13,079 nucleotides of DNA from CAIYZT01 sp031385445 (GTDB taxonomy: Bacteria; Pseudomonadota; Alphaproteobacteria; Rhodobacterales; Rhodobacteraceae). Both the position numbers and the translations under genes were made by a program. Within the stretch, counting starts at the first letter, position 1, and the number at the start of each line of letters is the position of its first letter. The stretch is taken from the NCBI GenBank assembly GCA_031385445.1, contig JANNBM010000042.1:1-13079 (forward strand), written 5' to 3'. Below, one piece after another: positions 6,966-13,079 of the stretch. The notes beneath the pieces are model-generated. The model was not told where the DNA came from. It worked only from the letters and a program-made list of their open reading frames with translations, and made no database searches.

Positions 6966-8363
6966 TTACTTCGCCGCCACCATCAATCCTTCGGCCTTCA
7001 AAACCGCATAGCCCTCGTCCAGCGACTTGACCGCCCGTGCCATCAGCACGTCAATCTCATCCGGCGTGATCACCAAAGGCGGCGCGATGATCATCCGGTC
7101 ACCGACATGGCGCATGATCAGATTGTTGGCAAAGCAGCGCTCGCGCACCTTATAGCCGACCGTCCCCGTCTCTGATGCGAACTTGGCCCGTTTGGCCTTG
7201 TCCGGCGTCAGCGCGATGGACCCCATAAGCCCGACCAATTTGGCCTCGCCCACCAAAGGATGCGCCGTCAGCGCGTCCCATTTCGCCTTTAGATACGGAT
7301 GGGCCACATCGCGGACATGCTCGACGATATGCTCTTCTTCCATGATCCGCAGATTTTCCAGCGCCACCGCCGCCGCGACCGGATGGCCGGAATAGGTGTA
7401 GCCATGGTTGAAATCGCCGTTCGATCCCAGAACCGCCGCGACTTCGTCACAGACAATCGAACCGCCAATCGGCTGATACCCCGAAGAAAGCCCCTTCGCG
7501 ATGGTCATGATATGCGGACGGATGCCGAAGGTTTCGCTGCCAAACCAGTTGCCGGTGCGGCCAAAACCCGTGATGACCTCGTCCGCGATCAAAAGGATGC
7601 CGTATTTGTCAACGATGCGCTGAATTTCCGGCCAGTAGGTGCTGGGCGGAATGATCACTCCGCCCGCGCCTTGAATAGGCTCGCCGATAAAGGCTGCGAC
7701 GTTTTCAACACCCAGTTGCAGGATCATCGCCTCCAACTCCTGCGCGCGCATCAGACCGAAAGCATCGGGCGTCATATCGCCGCCCTGCGCCCACCAGTTC
7801 GGCTCGCCGATATGCACGATCCCGGCGATTTTGCCGCCATGGCCGTGAATGCCCGACATACCGCCCAAACTGCCGCCGCCCATGGTCGAGCCGTGATAGC
7901 CGTTGTGCCGCCCGATGATGATCCGCTTTTCGGACTGCCCCTTGATGTCCCAATAGCGGCGGACCATGCGGATATTGGTGTCATTCGCCTCGGACCCAGA
8001 CCCGGCAAAGAACACATGGTTCAAATCGCCCGGGGCCCGTTCGGCAATCTTGGCCGCAAGCGCGATGGCGGGCACATGGCTGGTTTGGAAAAAGGTGTTG
8101 TAATAGGCCAGCTGATCCATCTGCGCCTTGGCCACATCGCCCATTTCCGTGCGCCCATAACCGATGTTGACGCACCAAAGTCCGGCCATCCCATCGATGA
8201 TCTTGTGGCCCTCGCTGTCCGTCAGCCAGACCCCCTTGCCCGCCGTCATGATCCGCGCGCCCTTTTTCGCGAGCGAGGCGTTTTCGGTAAACGGGTGCAT
8301 GTGGTGGGCCGCATCCAGCGCCTGAAGTTCGGCGGTCGGCATATGGTTGGTGATCTTGTTCAT
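6966..8363 (-). CDS. Class III PLP omega-aminotransferase, SpuC-like
   Basis: A 465-residue fold-type I aminotransferase. It strongly resembles putrescine/polyamine-pyruvate and other omega-amine aminotransferases (SpuC type), which move an amino group from a terminal amine to pyruvate. Conserved features are MAGLWCVNIGYGR (59-71), FFAGSGSEANDTN (118-130, PLP phosphate binding), NGYHGST (154-160), EPIQGAGG (228-235), ADEVITGFGRTG (260-271) with PLP-contacting D261, and TIAKGLSSGYQPIGG (287-301) with Schiff-base lysine K290. ATG 8363 is chosen because GAGGG lies five bases upstream; an in-frame ATG at 8375 lacks such a site. The exact amine substrate (putrescine, taurine, beta-alanine or another) cannot be read from sequence. 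The upstream 126-bp gap holds palindromic GATC sites and a promoter, and the GntR gene lies just beyond, which suggests substrate-responsive control. A hairpin terminator ends the transcript. Confidence 0.92.
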   Translation of the reverse strand: MNKITNHMPTAELQALDAAHHMHPFTENASLAKKGARIMTAGKGVWLTDSEGHKIIDGMAGLWCVNIGYGRTEMGDVAKAQMDQLAYYNTFFQTSHVPAIALAAKIAERAPGDLNHVFFAGSGSEANDTNIRMVRRYWDIKGQSEKRIIIGRHNGYHGSTMGGGSLGGMSGIHGHGGKIAGIVHIGEPNWWAQGGDMTPDAFGLMRAQELEAMILQLGVENVAAFIGEPIQGAGGVIIPPSTYWPEIQRIVDKYGILLIADEVITGFGRTGNWFGSETFGIRPHIMTIAKGLSSGYQPIGGSIVCDEVAAVLGSNGDFNHGYTYSGHPVAAAVALENLRIMEEEHIVEHVRDVAHPYLKAKWDALTAHPLVGEAKLVGLMGSIALTPDKAKRAKFASETGTVGYKVRERCFANNLIMRHVGDRMIIAPPLVITPDEIDVLMARAVKSLDEGYAVLKAEGLMVAAK

Positions 8364-8385
8364 GGCGGCCCTCATGGTGTGACAG

Positions 8386-8408
8386 CGCCCCCGATTCCAG
8401 TCGGGGCG
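8386..8408 (-). promoter_or_regulatory. Leader hairpin before the aminotransferase start
   Basis: CGCCCCCGA (8386-8394) and TCGGGGCG (8401-8408) pair with one bulged C around the loop TTCCAG. In the mRNA this forms an eight-pair GC-rich hairpin ending about 22 bases before the start codon and well clear of the ribosome site. Its role is unknown. Confidence 0.4.
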
Positions 8409-8417
8409 TCTTTCCCA

Positions 8418-8446
8418 TGAATATGATCAAATCGAGCGGCGATCAA
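8418..8446 (-). promoter_or_regulatory. Candidate promoter of the aminotransferase gene
   Basis: On the minus strand TTGATC (8446-8441) and TATTCA (8423-8418) are 17 bases apart, about 55 bases before the start codon. A TGATCA site (8424-8429) lies in the spacer next to the -10 box, and the full AATTTGATCAAATT palindrome is just upstream of the -35 box. A regulator bound there could block or aid RNA polymerase. Confidence 0.45.
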
Positions 8447-8448
8447 GG

Positions 8449-8462
8449 AATTTGATCAAATT
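8449..8462. promoter_or_regulatory. Candidate GntR operator 1, AATTTGATCAAATT
   Basis: A perfect 14-bp palindrome in the gap between the GntR gene and the aminotransferase. Its 10-bp core TTTGATCAAA recurs exactly at 9212-9221, upstream of the GntR gene. A weaker copy (ATTTGATCAT on the minus strand, 8423-8432) lies 29 bp away, centre to centre. AT-rich short palindromes of this kind are usual for FadR-type GntR regulators; the pairing is inferred from position. Confidence 0.6.
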
Positions 8463-8489
8463 ATTTTGGACGCACCGAAAAGGCGGCAT

Positions 8490-9155
8490 TCAAGCCTTGC
8501 CAGCGCCCTGCCCCAGCACAATGCGCACCTGGTCGATCCCCTGCGCGATATCCCGCTCGATGGCGCGGCGCAGACCGATCTTGTCGCCCCTTCGCATCGC
8601 GTCCAGCGCTTCGGCGTGCTGGTCCGGCAGGCCAAGCGTTCCGGCCCGCGTACACACAACCCGCAACGACGGGCCAAAACGCAGCCAGAGGGAGCGGGCC
8701 ATATCGACCAGAACCGACGCGCCCGACGCCTCATAGAGCGCGAAATGAAAGGCGTGGTTCGATTCCAGATAGGCCGGAATATCCCCGGCCCGGATCGCCT
8801 CGTTCACTGCATGATCCAAGGTGGTCAGCTGGCTTATCAACTGCGGCGTCATCAAGCCGCCTGCGCGCTCTGCCAGTTCAGGCTCGATGGTCAGGCGGGC
8901 AAAGCTGACCTGATCCAGAATGGACGGAGTCAGTTTTGGCACCGTTACGCGGCGGTTGCCCTGCGGCATCAGCGCGCCTTCGGCGGTCAGCTTGCGGATG
9001 GCTTCGCGCACCGGGGTCATGCCGGTGTCAAGCTCGGCCACCAGCCCTTGAATGGTCACTGGCTGCCCCGGCTCCAAAATCCCGTACAGGATCATGTCCC
9101 GCAAACGCGCATAGACAATCTCGTGGCTGGGGATTTTGCGCGGCTCAGAGGTCAT
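8490..9155 (-). CDS. GntR family transcriptional regulator with FCD domain
   Basis: A 221-residue DNA-binding regulator. The winged helix-turn-helix lies at about residues 10-75, with IVYARLRDMILYGILEPGQP and MTPVREAIRKLTAEGAL as the typical GntR signature. An all-helical FCD ligand domain follows at about 80-215. Residues N133, H137 and H180 match FCD metal-site positions, but the last expected histidine seems to be D202 (ERDIAQG), so the metal site may be altered. ATG 9155 has AAAGG four to five bases upstream. It lies between the methyltransferase and the aminotransferase, all on the same strand. The exact palindrome TTTGATCAAA upstream of itself and of the aminotransferase suggests self-regulation and control of the aminotransferase. 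The effector is unknown; an amine or its keto or semialdehyde product is a reasonable guess. Confidence 0.9.
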   Translation of the reverse strand: MTSEPRKIPSHEIVYARLRDMILYGILEPGQPVTIQGLVAELDTGMTPVREAIRKLTAEGALMPQGNRRVTVPKLTPSILDQVSFARLTIEPELAERAGGLMTPQLISQLTTLDHAVNEAIRAGDIPAYLESNHAFHFALYEASGASVLVDMARSLWLRFGPSLRVVCTRAGTLGLPDQHAEALDAMRRGDKIGLRRAIERDIAQGIDQVRIVLGQGAGKA

Positions 9156-9180
9156 GGCACCTTTACCTGTCAGAAGGTTC

Positions 9181-9209
9181 TTTTAGTCTGCCAAGGCTGT
9201 AACTTGCAA
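9181..9209 (-). promoter_or_regulatory. Weak candidate promoter of the GntR gene
   Basis: On the minus strand TTGCAA (9209-9204) and CTAAAA (9186-9181) are 17 bases apart, about 26 bases before the GntR ATG. The TTTGATCAAA palindrome sits two bases upstream of the -35 box. The -10 match is poor, and transcription from the methyltransferase is an alternative. Confidence 0.3.
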
Positions 9210-9211
9210 GC

Positions 9212-9221
9212 TTTGATCAAA
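9212..9221. promoter_or_regulatory. Candidate GntR operator 2, TTTGATCAAA
   Basis: A perfect 10-bp palindrome in the 69-bp gap between the methyltransferase stop and the GntR start, identical to the core of operator 1. Being just above the GntR gene it fits an autoregulatory site. Confidence 0.55.
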
Positions 9222-9224
9222 AGA

Positions 9225-10175
9225 TCAGACCGGCTTGGTGGCGCTGATCTTCTGATAGGTCAGAACGCCGCCGGTGTCCTGCCCGTCCAATCGGTACACC
9301 AGCGGCCCAAGCAGCGCCGAGATGCCGTTGCGGGCCAGATATTTCGGCATGACCTTGACCGCGAGCCGCCTTTTCCAATCGCTCAGCGCCTTGATTGCCA
9401 TCTGTTGCAACCGTGCCAGCCCGGGTTGAACGTCTTGCGCCAAATCCTCGGTCGGATCGACCAGAAGACCGGCGCGGCCGAGCGCGGCTTCCCAGGCACC
9501 GGTGCGGATAAATCCATTCGTCACAGCCATGGATGTCTCATACAGACGTGTTGCGGTGGCCATCTGTTTGGGCAGCGCGTCCACGTCTTCCCAGGCATGA
9601 ACGTCGAACATCACGAACCGCCCCCCGGGCCGCAGCGCCGCCGCGACCGAAGCCGCAACAAGATCAAGGTTTTGCGCGTAGCACAGGGTTTCAAACCCAA
9701 AGGCAAGGTCATAACCACGCAGCCGGTCTGGCAGCGGCTCGAAACTCGCCTGTTCATAGTGCACGTTGGCAATGCCCGCCTCTTTGGCCAAATCGCGCGC
9801 CTTGACCAGATGGGTTTCCAGCAGGTCCGTGCCAGTGCATTGCACCTCGGGCAAGTGTTTGGCCACGAACAGGCTGTTGAACCCCTTGCCGCAGCCCAGT
9901 TCCAGAACCTTTTGCGCCTTCATCGCGCGCGCCTCGCGCATCACCGCGCGCGGCTGCGTCTGATAGCCCTTTTGCGCAAACACGCCATCGTCGTTCAGGG
10001 CCAGATGCATGCAGCCCTGTTTGGAATGGATCTGCTCATAAGCCGGGCCGGATTGCGCATAGTATGCTTCGATCACATCGCTGCCCTTGTCAGACAGCAC
10101 CCGGTCAATGCCAAAAATCCTGTCCACAAGTTTAAGCAAATCGGCAAGCTTGGTCGGGTCGGTTTCGTTGGTCAT
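9225..10175 (-). CDS. Class I SAM-dependent methyltransferase, substrate unknown
   Basis: A 316-residue cytoplasmic protein with a Rossmann-type methyltransferase fold. Motif I is VLELGCGKGFNS (90-101), followed by the acidic residue D117 after strand 2 (CTGTDLLE). The stretch YDLAFGFETLCYA and the later LRPGGRFVMFDVH match motifs IV to VI. An N-terminal extension (about 1-75, with YYAQSGPAYEQIHSK) and a long helical C-terminus are reminiscent of sterol, tocopherol or small-molecule N/C-methyltransferases, but I cannot name the substrate. ATG 10175 has AAAAAGG about nine bases upstream; the longer frame to 10238 has no such support. It lies 69 bp above the GntR gene with no terminator between, so the two may be co-transcribed. 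The gap above it (10176-10259) holds only a small inverted repeat and no strong promoter. Confidence 0.85.
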   Translation of the reverse strand: MTNETDPTKLADLLKLVDRIFGIDRVLSDKGSDVIEAYYAQSGPAYEQIHSKQGCMHLALNDDGVFAQKGYQTQPRAVMREARAMKAQKVLELGCGKGFNSLFVAKHLPEVQCTGTDLLETHLVKARDLAKEAGIANVHYEQASFEPLPDRLRGYDLAFGFETLCYAQNLDLVAASVAAALRPGGRFVMFDVHAWEDVDALPKQMATATRLYETSMAVTNGFIRTGAWEAALGRAGLLVDPTEDLAQDVQPGLARLQQMAIKALSDWKRRLAVKVMPKYLARNGISALLGPLVYRLDGQDTGGVLTYQKISATKPV

Positions 10176-10200
10176 TCCAGCGCCTTTTTGCCACCTCGAA

Positions 10201-10214
10201 GGTTGGGGCCAACC
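10201..10214. repeat. Small inverted repeat GGTTGGGGCCAACC upstream of methyltransferase
   Basis: GGTTGG and CCAACC are exact inverted arms around GG, 26 bases before the methyltransferase ATG and not part of its ribosome site. It may be an operator or chance symmetry. Confidence 0.3.
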
Positions 10215-10259
10215 GTAACAATTCGGCATTTTCGGCACAAGGCAAATGGAAACACCGCG

Positions 10260-10295
10260 AAAAAGCCGCGCCCGCCCTTCAGGTAAGGCAGGCGC
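10260..10295 (-). terminator. Rho-independent terminator of the mannosidase operon
   Basis: On the minus strand GCGCCTGCCTT (10295-10285) pairs with the arm at 10278-10268 (about 11 pairs, two of them G-U) around a short loop. TTTTT (10264-10260) follows after a few bases. It lies 23 bases after the oxidoreductase stop and separates this operon from the methyltransferase gene. Confidence 0.75.
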
Positions 10296-10317
10296 AGCTT
10301 TACCGCTGCGACACCGT

Positions 10318-11451
10318 TCAGACCAGCAGCGCCCGCGCCTCGGCCGGCGACAGCGCCGCCGGTTTGGTGCAGGTGGTGGTCAGGGTCACGAACTGCCCCG
10401 TCTGCCCCGATGTCAGGCAGGCGGTCATGATATCAACCCCGTGCAGCGTGCGGTCGAGCGAGCAGCGGTGATCGCGCCCTTCGATGATCGCCACCGCCAT
10501 ATCGGCCAGCCCCGCCGTGCGATAGTTCGCAATCGGATCGCCCTGATGGTTGGTTTGGTTCGACACGCCAAATGGATGGTCCCAAGCCTCAACCGCCGAG
10601 ATCACGCCGTCTTTGCCACCAATTTCCAGCTTGCCGCCAAAAAAGTTCGGATCGGGCACGTAAAGCGTGCCTTCGGTGCCATAAAGCTCGAAGTGGTTGC
10701 GCTTGTGGCTCCACACGTCCCAGCTGGCGGAAAAGCTGATCGTCGCGCCAGAGTGGAACTCCAAAATCGCCTGAATGTTCGACGGGGTGTTGACCGCGAT
10801 CTGCTGGCCTTTGCGATCCCCTGAACCGATGGTGCGGGTCGGGTCGGCGGAGGATGTCAGCGCGCCGACACGGGCCACCGGACCCAGAAGGTTGATCATA
10901 TTGGCGAAATAATACGGGCCCATGTCCATGATCGGGCCCGCGCCCGGCTGATAAAAGAATTCCGGCGAGGGGTGCCAGATTTCGGGGCCATGGCCTTGGA
11001 TGGCGGCATTGCCGGTGGTGATCCGGCCCAGTTTGCCCGCGTCAATCAGCGCACGCGCCTGTTGATGCGCCCCGCCAAGGAACGTATCCGGCGCGCAGCC
11101 CACCGACAGACCCTTGGAGGTCGCAAGCGCGCGCAAATTCTCGCCCTGCGCCAGCGTCAGAACCAGCGGCTTTTCGGAATAGGCGTGCTTGCCTGCCTCC
11201 AAAATCTGCTTGGTAATCGGGTAATGCGCGTCCGGAATGGTCAGGTTGATGATCATGTCGATGTCTTTGCTTGCCAGCAGATCCTCGACCGAATGCGCGC
11301 GGGTGTTGAACTCTGCCGCGCGCGCCGTGGCGGCGGCCATGTTCATATCGGCCACGCCGCGCACTTCGAGGCCCTTGAAAAGCGGCGCAAGCCGCAGGTA
11401 GGAGGTCGAAATATTGCCGCATCCGATGATGCCGATCCCAAGTTTTTTCAT
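10318..11451 (-). CDS. Gfo/Idh/MocA family NAD(P)-dependent oxidoreductase
   Basis: A 377-residue sugar dehydrogenase-type protein. The N-terminal Rossmann domain starts GIGIIGCGNIS (5-15, GxGxxG-like cofactor loop). The family motif EKP is at 93-95 in YSEKPLVLT, with K94 the usual catalytic lysine. The C-terminal alpha/beta domain carries GPIMDMGPYYFANMINLLG (172-190), matching the conserved GG-D-G-H-type active-site region of the family. Members oxidise or reduce hydroxyls of sugars, inositols or their derivatives; the specific substrate is not readable here. ATG 11451 has GAGGG four bases upstream. It is the last gene after the TIM-barrel isomerase (27-bp gap) and the beta-mannosidase, so a role in converting mannose or a mannoside-derived sugar is the best guess. 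A hairpin terminator follows. Confidence 0.9.
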   Translation of the reverse strand: MKKLGIGIIGCGNISTSYLRLAPLFKGLEVRGVADMNMAAATARAAEFNTRAHSVEDLLASKDIDMIINLTIPDAHYPITKQILEAGKHAYSEKPLVLTLAQGENLRALATSKGLSVGCAPDTFLGGAHQQARALIDAGKLGRITTGNAAIQGHGPEIWHPSPEFFYQPGAGPIMDMGPYYFANMINLLGPVARVGALTSSADPTRTIGSGDRKGQQIAVNTPSNIQAILEFHSGATISFSASWDVWSHKRNHFELYGTEGTLYVPDPNFFGGKLEIGGKDGVISAVEAWDHPFGVSNQTNHQGDPIANYRTAGLADMAVAIIEGRDHRCSLDRTLHGVDIMTACLTSGQTGQFVTLTTTCTKPAALSPAEARALLV

Positions 11452-11478
11452 AGTGCCCTCAGATGGATTTATATTGAA

Positions 11479-12231
11479 TTACAGCGCGTTGGCAGCGGCA
11501 ATCGAGCGGGTGGCAAAGCGTTTATCATCCGACGGATTGTCATGTTCCAACACGAAATGCTTGCAGCCAACGGCCCGCAGCGCCGCCATGATGTTTTTCC
11601 AATCGACGGTGCCATGGCCCAGATCGGCCCAGCCGTCTTCGTCTTTGTTCATGCCCGCAGGTGCGATGTCCTTGACATGCGCCGCGGTGATGCGGCCGGC
11701 ATATTGGTTGATCCATGCAATCGGATCCGCCCCGCCGCGCACCACCCAAGCCACGTCCAGTTCCACCTCAAGGCTCGGCCCGCCCGCAAGGATCGCCGCC
11801 TGCGGGATGGAGCCATCAGCAAGCGCCTTGAATTCAAAGTCATGGTTGTGCCAGCCCGCGCCGTACCCCGCCGCCCGGATCGGTGCGAAGGCTTTTTCCA
11901 GCCGCGCCCCAAAGGCCCGCCATCCAGCGGCGTCGCCGGGGCGATCCTCGGCCATGATGTAAGGCACATAAAGCCGCTGCATGCCCAGCGTTTTGGCAAC
12001 GTTCAGCGCCCAGTCTGGCGTGTCTTCGATCTGGCTCAGCCCGAAATGCCCGGTCCGCATCTTGAGCCCCGCAGCCTTCAGCGCAGCGGCGGTTTCGGCC
12101 AACGTGGCTTCATCGGCGTACAGCCCGCCAAAACCCTCGGTATCGGCAATGCCGGCCGCTGCCAGCATCTTGCAGGTCTCGGCCAGCGGCGGGAATTTCC
12201 GGCTGGAATACAGCTGATAGGCAACCATCAT
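11479..12231 (-). CDS. Sugar phosphate isomerase/epimerase-like TIM barrel protein
   Basis: A 250-residue protein of the xylose isomerase-like TIM barrel superfamily (AP endonuclease 2 type). Likely metal and active-site residues are spread as in the family: H128 and H130 in GWHNHDFEF, D159 in ELDVAW, H185 with K187-D188 in AHVKD, and E229 in LEHD. Such enzymes isomerise or epimerise keto sugars, often beside Gfo/Idh/MocA dehydrogenases as here. Two ATG codons in tandem (12231 and 12228) follow AAAGGATCT; the second has the better ribosome spacing, so the true product may be 249 residues. The first ATG overlaps the beta-mannosidase stop as ATGA, so the genes are translationally coupled. The sugar substrate is unknown. 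Confidence 0.88.
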   Translation of the reverse strand: MMVAYQLYSSRKFPPLAETCKMLAAAGIADTEGFGGLYADEATLAETAAALKAAGLKMRTGHFGLSQIEDTPDWALNVAKTLGMQRLYVPYIMAEDRPGDAAGWRAFGARLEKAFAPIRAAGYGAGWHNHDFEFKALADGSIPQAAILAGGPSLEVELDVAWVVRGGADPIAWINQYAGRITAAHVKDIAPAGMNKDEDGWADLGHGTVDWKNIMAALRAVGCKHFVLEHDNPSDDKRFATRSIAAANAL

Positions 12232-13079
12232 AGATCCTTTCCATAGGTGGCCGAGTGCAGGTCGCGCAACGTGAAGCGTGGCTCTGCCCCGGAATGATCG
12301 GGGGTAAAGGTCACTGACGCCGGATGCCCCGGGAACAGCGCGAAAGCATTGGTCGAAAAGCGGCCGGGCTGGTCAGCCTCCAGCGCCACGAAAAGGGCAA
12401 GCGCTTGAGCCTTAACGGTAATCTCATAAGACCCACCCTTGGCCGCGACCGTCTTGGTCAGCCGCGCAGGCAGCAGATCATAGGTTTTGTAGGGTTTGGG
12501 CGCAAAGTGGTCGCCCCCGCGATGCGTCCCGGCCTCCCACGTATAGGCCAGCATCTCGTCCTCGGGCACATCGACCGTCAAGGCCAGAACCGCCGCAGCG
12601 CCCACGCCCACCGTGGCCCGCCCAAGTTCCCGCACCGCGCCCGCCATCGTCACGGCGCGGGCCACCACGGTCACATCGACCGCTTCGGCCAGATCGTTCA
12701 CGGCCCGCAGTTCCACGCGCCCCTTGACGGGCACCGCAGACACGAAAACCGGCTGGTAAAACGCCTTCGCCATGTGGTGCAGCAGCTTCCAGCCGCCGCC
12801 ATGGTCGAGGCTCGCCCAGGAACAGACCGGCCAGGTGTCGTTCAACTGCCAGATCAGCGTGCCCATGCAATGTGGCTTGAGGCTGCGCCAATGCGTGACC
12901 GCCGTCTTGATCGCCAACCCCTGCTGGACCTGGGACAGATAGACGAAGTTTTCGAAATCCACCGGAAAGCGGAAATAGCGGAACATGGTTTCCGCAATCC
13001 GCGCATTGCCGCCGGCGTTCTTCTGATGGCTCTCCATCACCGGGGCCGCAATGTTGAAATCCTTTGGATCGGCAAAGCG
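12228..13079 (-). CDS. Beta-mannosidase (glycoside hydrolase family 2), C-terminal part
   Basis: The last 283 residues of a GH2 beta-mannosidase, cut by the window's right edge. The first residues read RFADPKDFNIAAPVMESHQK, then GGNARIAETMFRYFRFP, YLSQVQQGLAIKTAV, HWRSLKPHCMGTLIWQLNDT and WPVCSWASLDHGGGWKLLH. These are the typical end of the catalytic barrel and the following segment in this family. The catalytic nucleophile glutamate is normally just upstream and so lies outside the window. The rest (about 105-283) forms beta-rich C-terminal domains. The frame is open to base 13079, so the in-frame GTG or ATG at about 13040 is not the start. The enzyme removes terminal beta-linked mannose from mannosides. 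No signal peptide can be judged. First visible gene of an operon with the isomerase and oxidoreductase; the stop overlaps the isomerase start. Confidence 0.93.
   Translation of the reverse strand, partial: RFADPKDFNIAAPVMESHQKNAGGNARIAETMFRYFRFPVDFENFVYLSQVQQGLAIKTAVTHWRSLKPHCMGTLIWQLNDTWPVCSWASLDHGGGWKLLHHMAKAFYQPVFVSAVPVKGRVELRAVNDLAEAVDVTVVARAVTMAGAVRELGRATVGVGAAAVLALTVDVPEDEMLAYTWEAGTHRGGDHFAPKPYKTYDLLPARLTKTVAAKGGSYEITVKAQALALFVALEADQPGRFSTNAFALFPGHPASVTFTPDHSGAEPRFTLRDLHSATYGKDL

Noticed and set aside
7299..8420. Open frame of about 373 codons opposite the aminotransferase
   Set aside because: Antisense shadow of a highly conserved gene.
10176..10238. Upstream extension of the methyltransferase by 21 codons
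   Set aside because: No ribosome site for it; the ATG at 10175 has AAAAAGG at a suitable distance.
8466..10286. Long open frame (about 606 codons) on the plus strand across the GntR and methyltransferase genes
   Set aside because: It spans two clear minus-strand genes and their gap, has low-complexity Arg/His/Gln-rich content and no domain.
10972..12246. Open frame of about 424 codons on the plus strand opposite the oxidoreductase and isomerase
   Set aside because: Antisense to two well-supported genes, with no motif.
1..13079. CRISPR arrays, insertion sequence ends, toxin-antitoxin or known defence genes
   Set aside because: I looked for regularly spaced repeats, terminal inverted repeats around genes and small paired genes, and found none.

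Overview
The window looks like a chromosomal stretch of a high-GC alphaproteobacterium, most likely Rhodobacterales (Roseobacter/Rhodobacter-like). This is an inference from GC-rich third positions, alphaproteobacterial-type protein sequences and the DUF2924 plus large serine recombinase pair. No species can be named from sequence alone. Apart from the first 2.1 kb, every gene lies on the minus strand.

Layout. (1) 1-2130, plus strand: the 3' part of a DUF2924 gene with an apparent one-base frameshift in a G6 run, then a large serine recombinase that starts on a GTG overlapping the DUF2924 stop. This is the mobile-element edge of the window. (2) 2316-2403, minus: tRNA-Ser(GGA) with encoded CCA, between the recombinase and the chromosomal genes. 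(3) 6784 down to 2471, minus: a tight operon of cysteine synthase A, a large MscS-family channel and an AlaX-type alanyl-tRNA editing protein. The genes overlap by 4 and 11 bp. (4) 10175 down to 6966, minus: a SAM-dependent methyltransferase, a GntR/FCD regulator and a class III omega-aminotransferase (SpuC-like), ending in a clear hairpin terminator. A perfect TTTGATCAAA palindrome lies upstream of both the regulator and the aminotransferase, which suggests one operator set read by this GntR protein. (5) 13079 down to 10318, minus: the C-terminal part of a GH2 beta-mannosidase, a sugar phosphate isomerase/epimerase-like TIM barrel and a Gfo/Idh/MocA oxidoreductase, in one operon ending in a hairpin terminator at 10260-10295.

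How the parts work together. The mannosidase operon probably releases and converts sugar units from beta-mannosides. The aminotransferase probably deaminates a diamine, polyamine or omega-amino acid, with its inducer sensed by the adjacent GntR protein. The cysK-mscS-alaX cluster joins cysteine synthesis, osmotic protection and removal of mischarged Ser from tRNA-Ala; a functional link between these is not proven.

I see no clearly new defence, CRISPR or toxin system. The points most worth a second look are the paired TTTGATCAAA operators, the DUF2924 frameshift that opens one long frame into the recombinase, and the three-gene overlapping operon. All intergenic gaps are under 200 bp and are described below.
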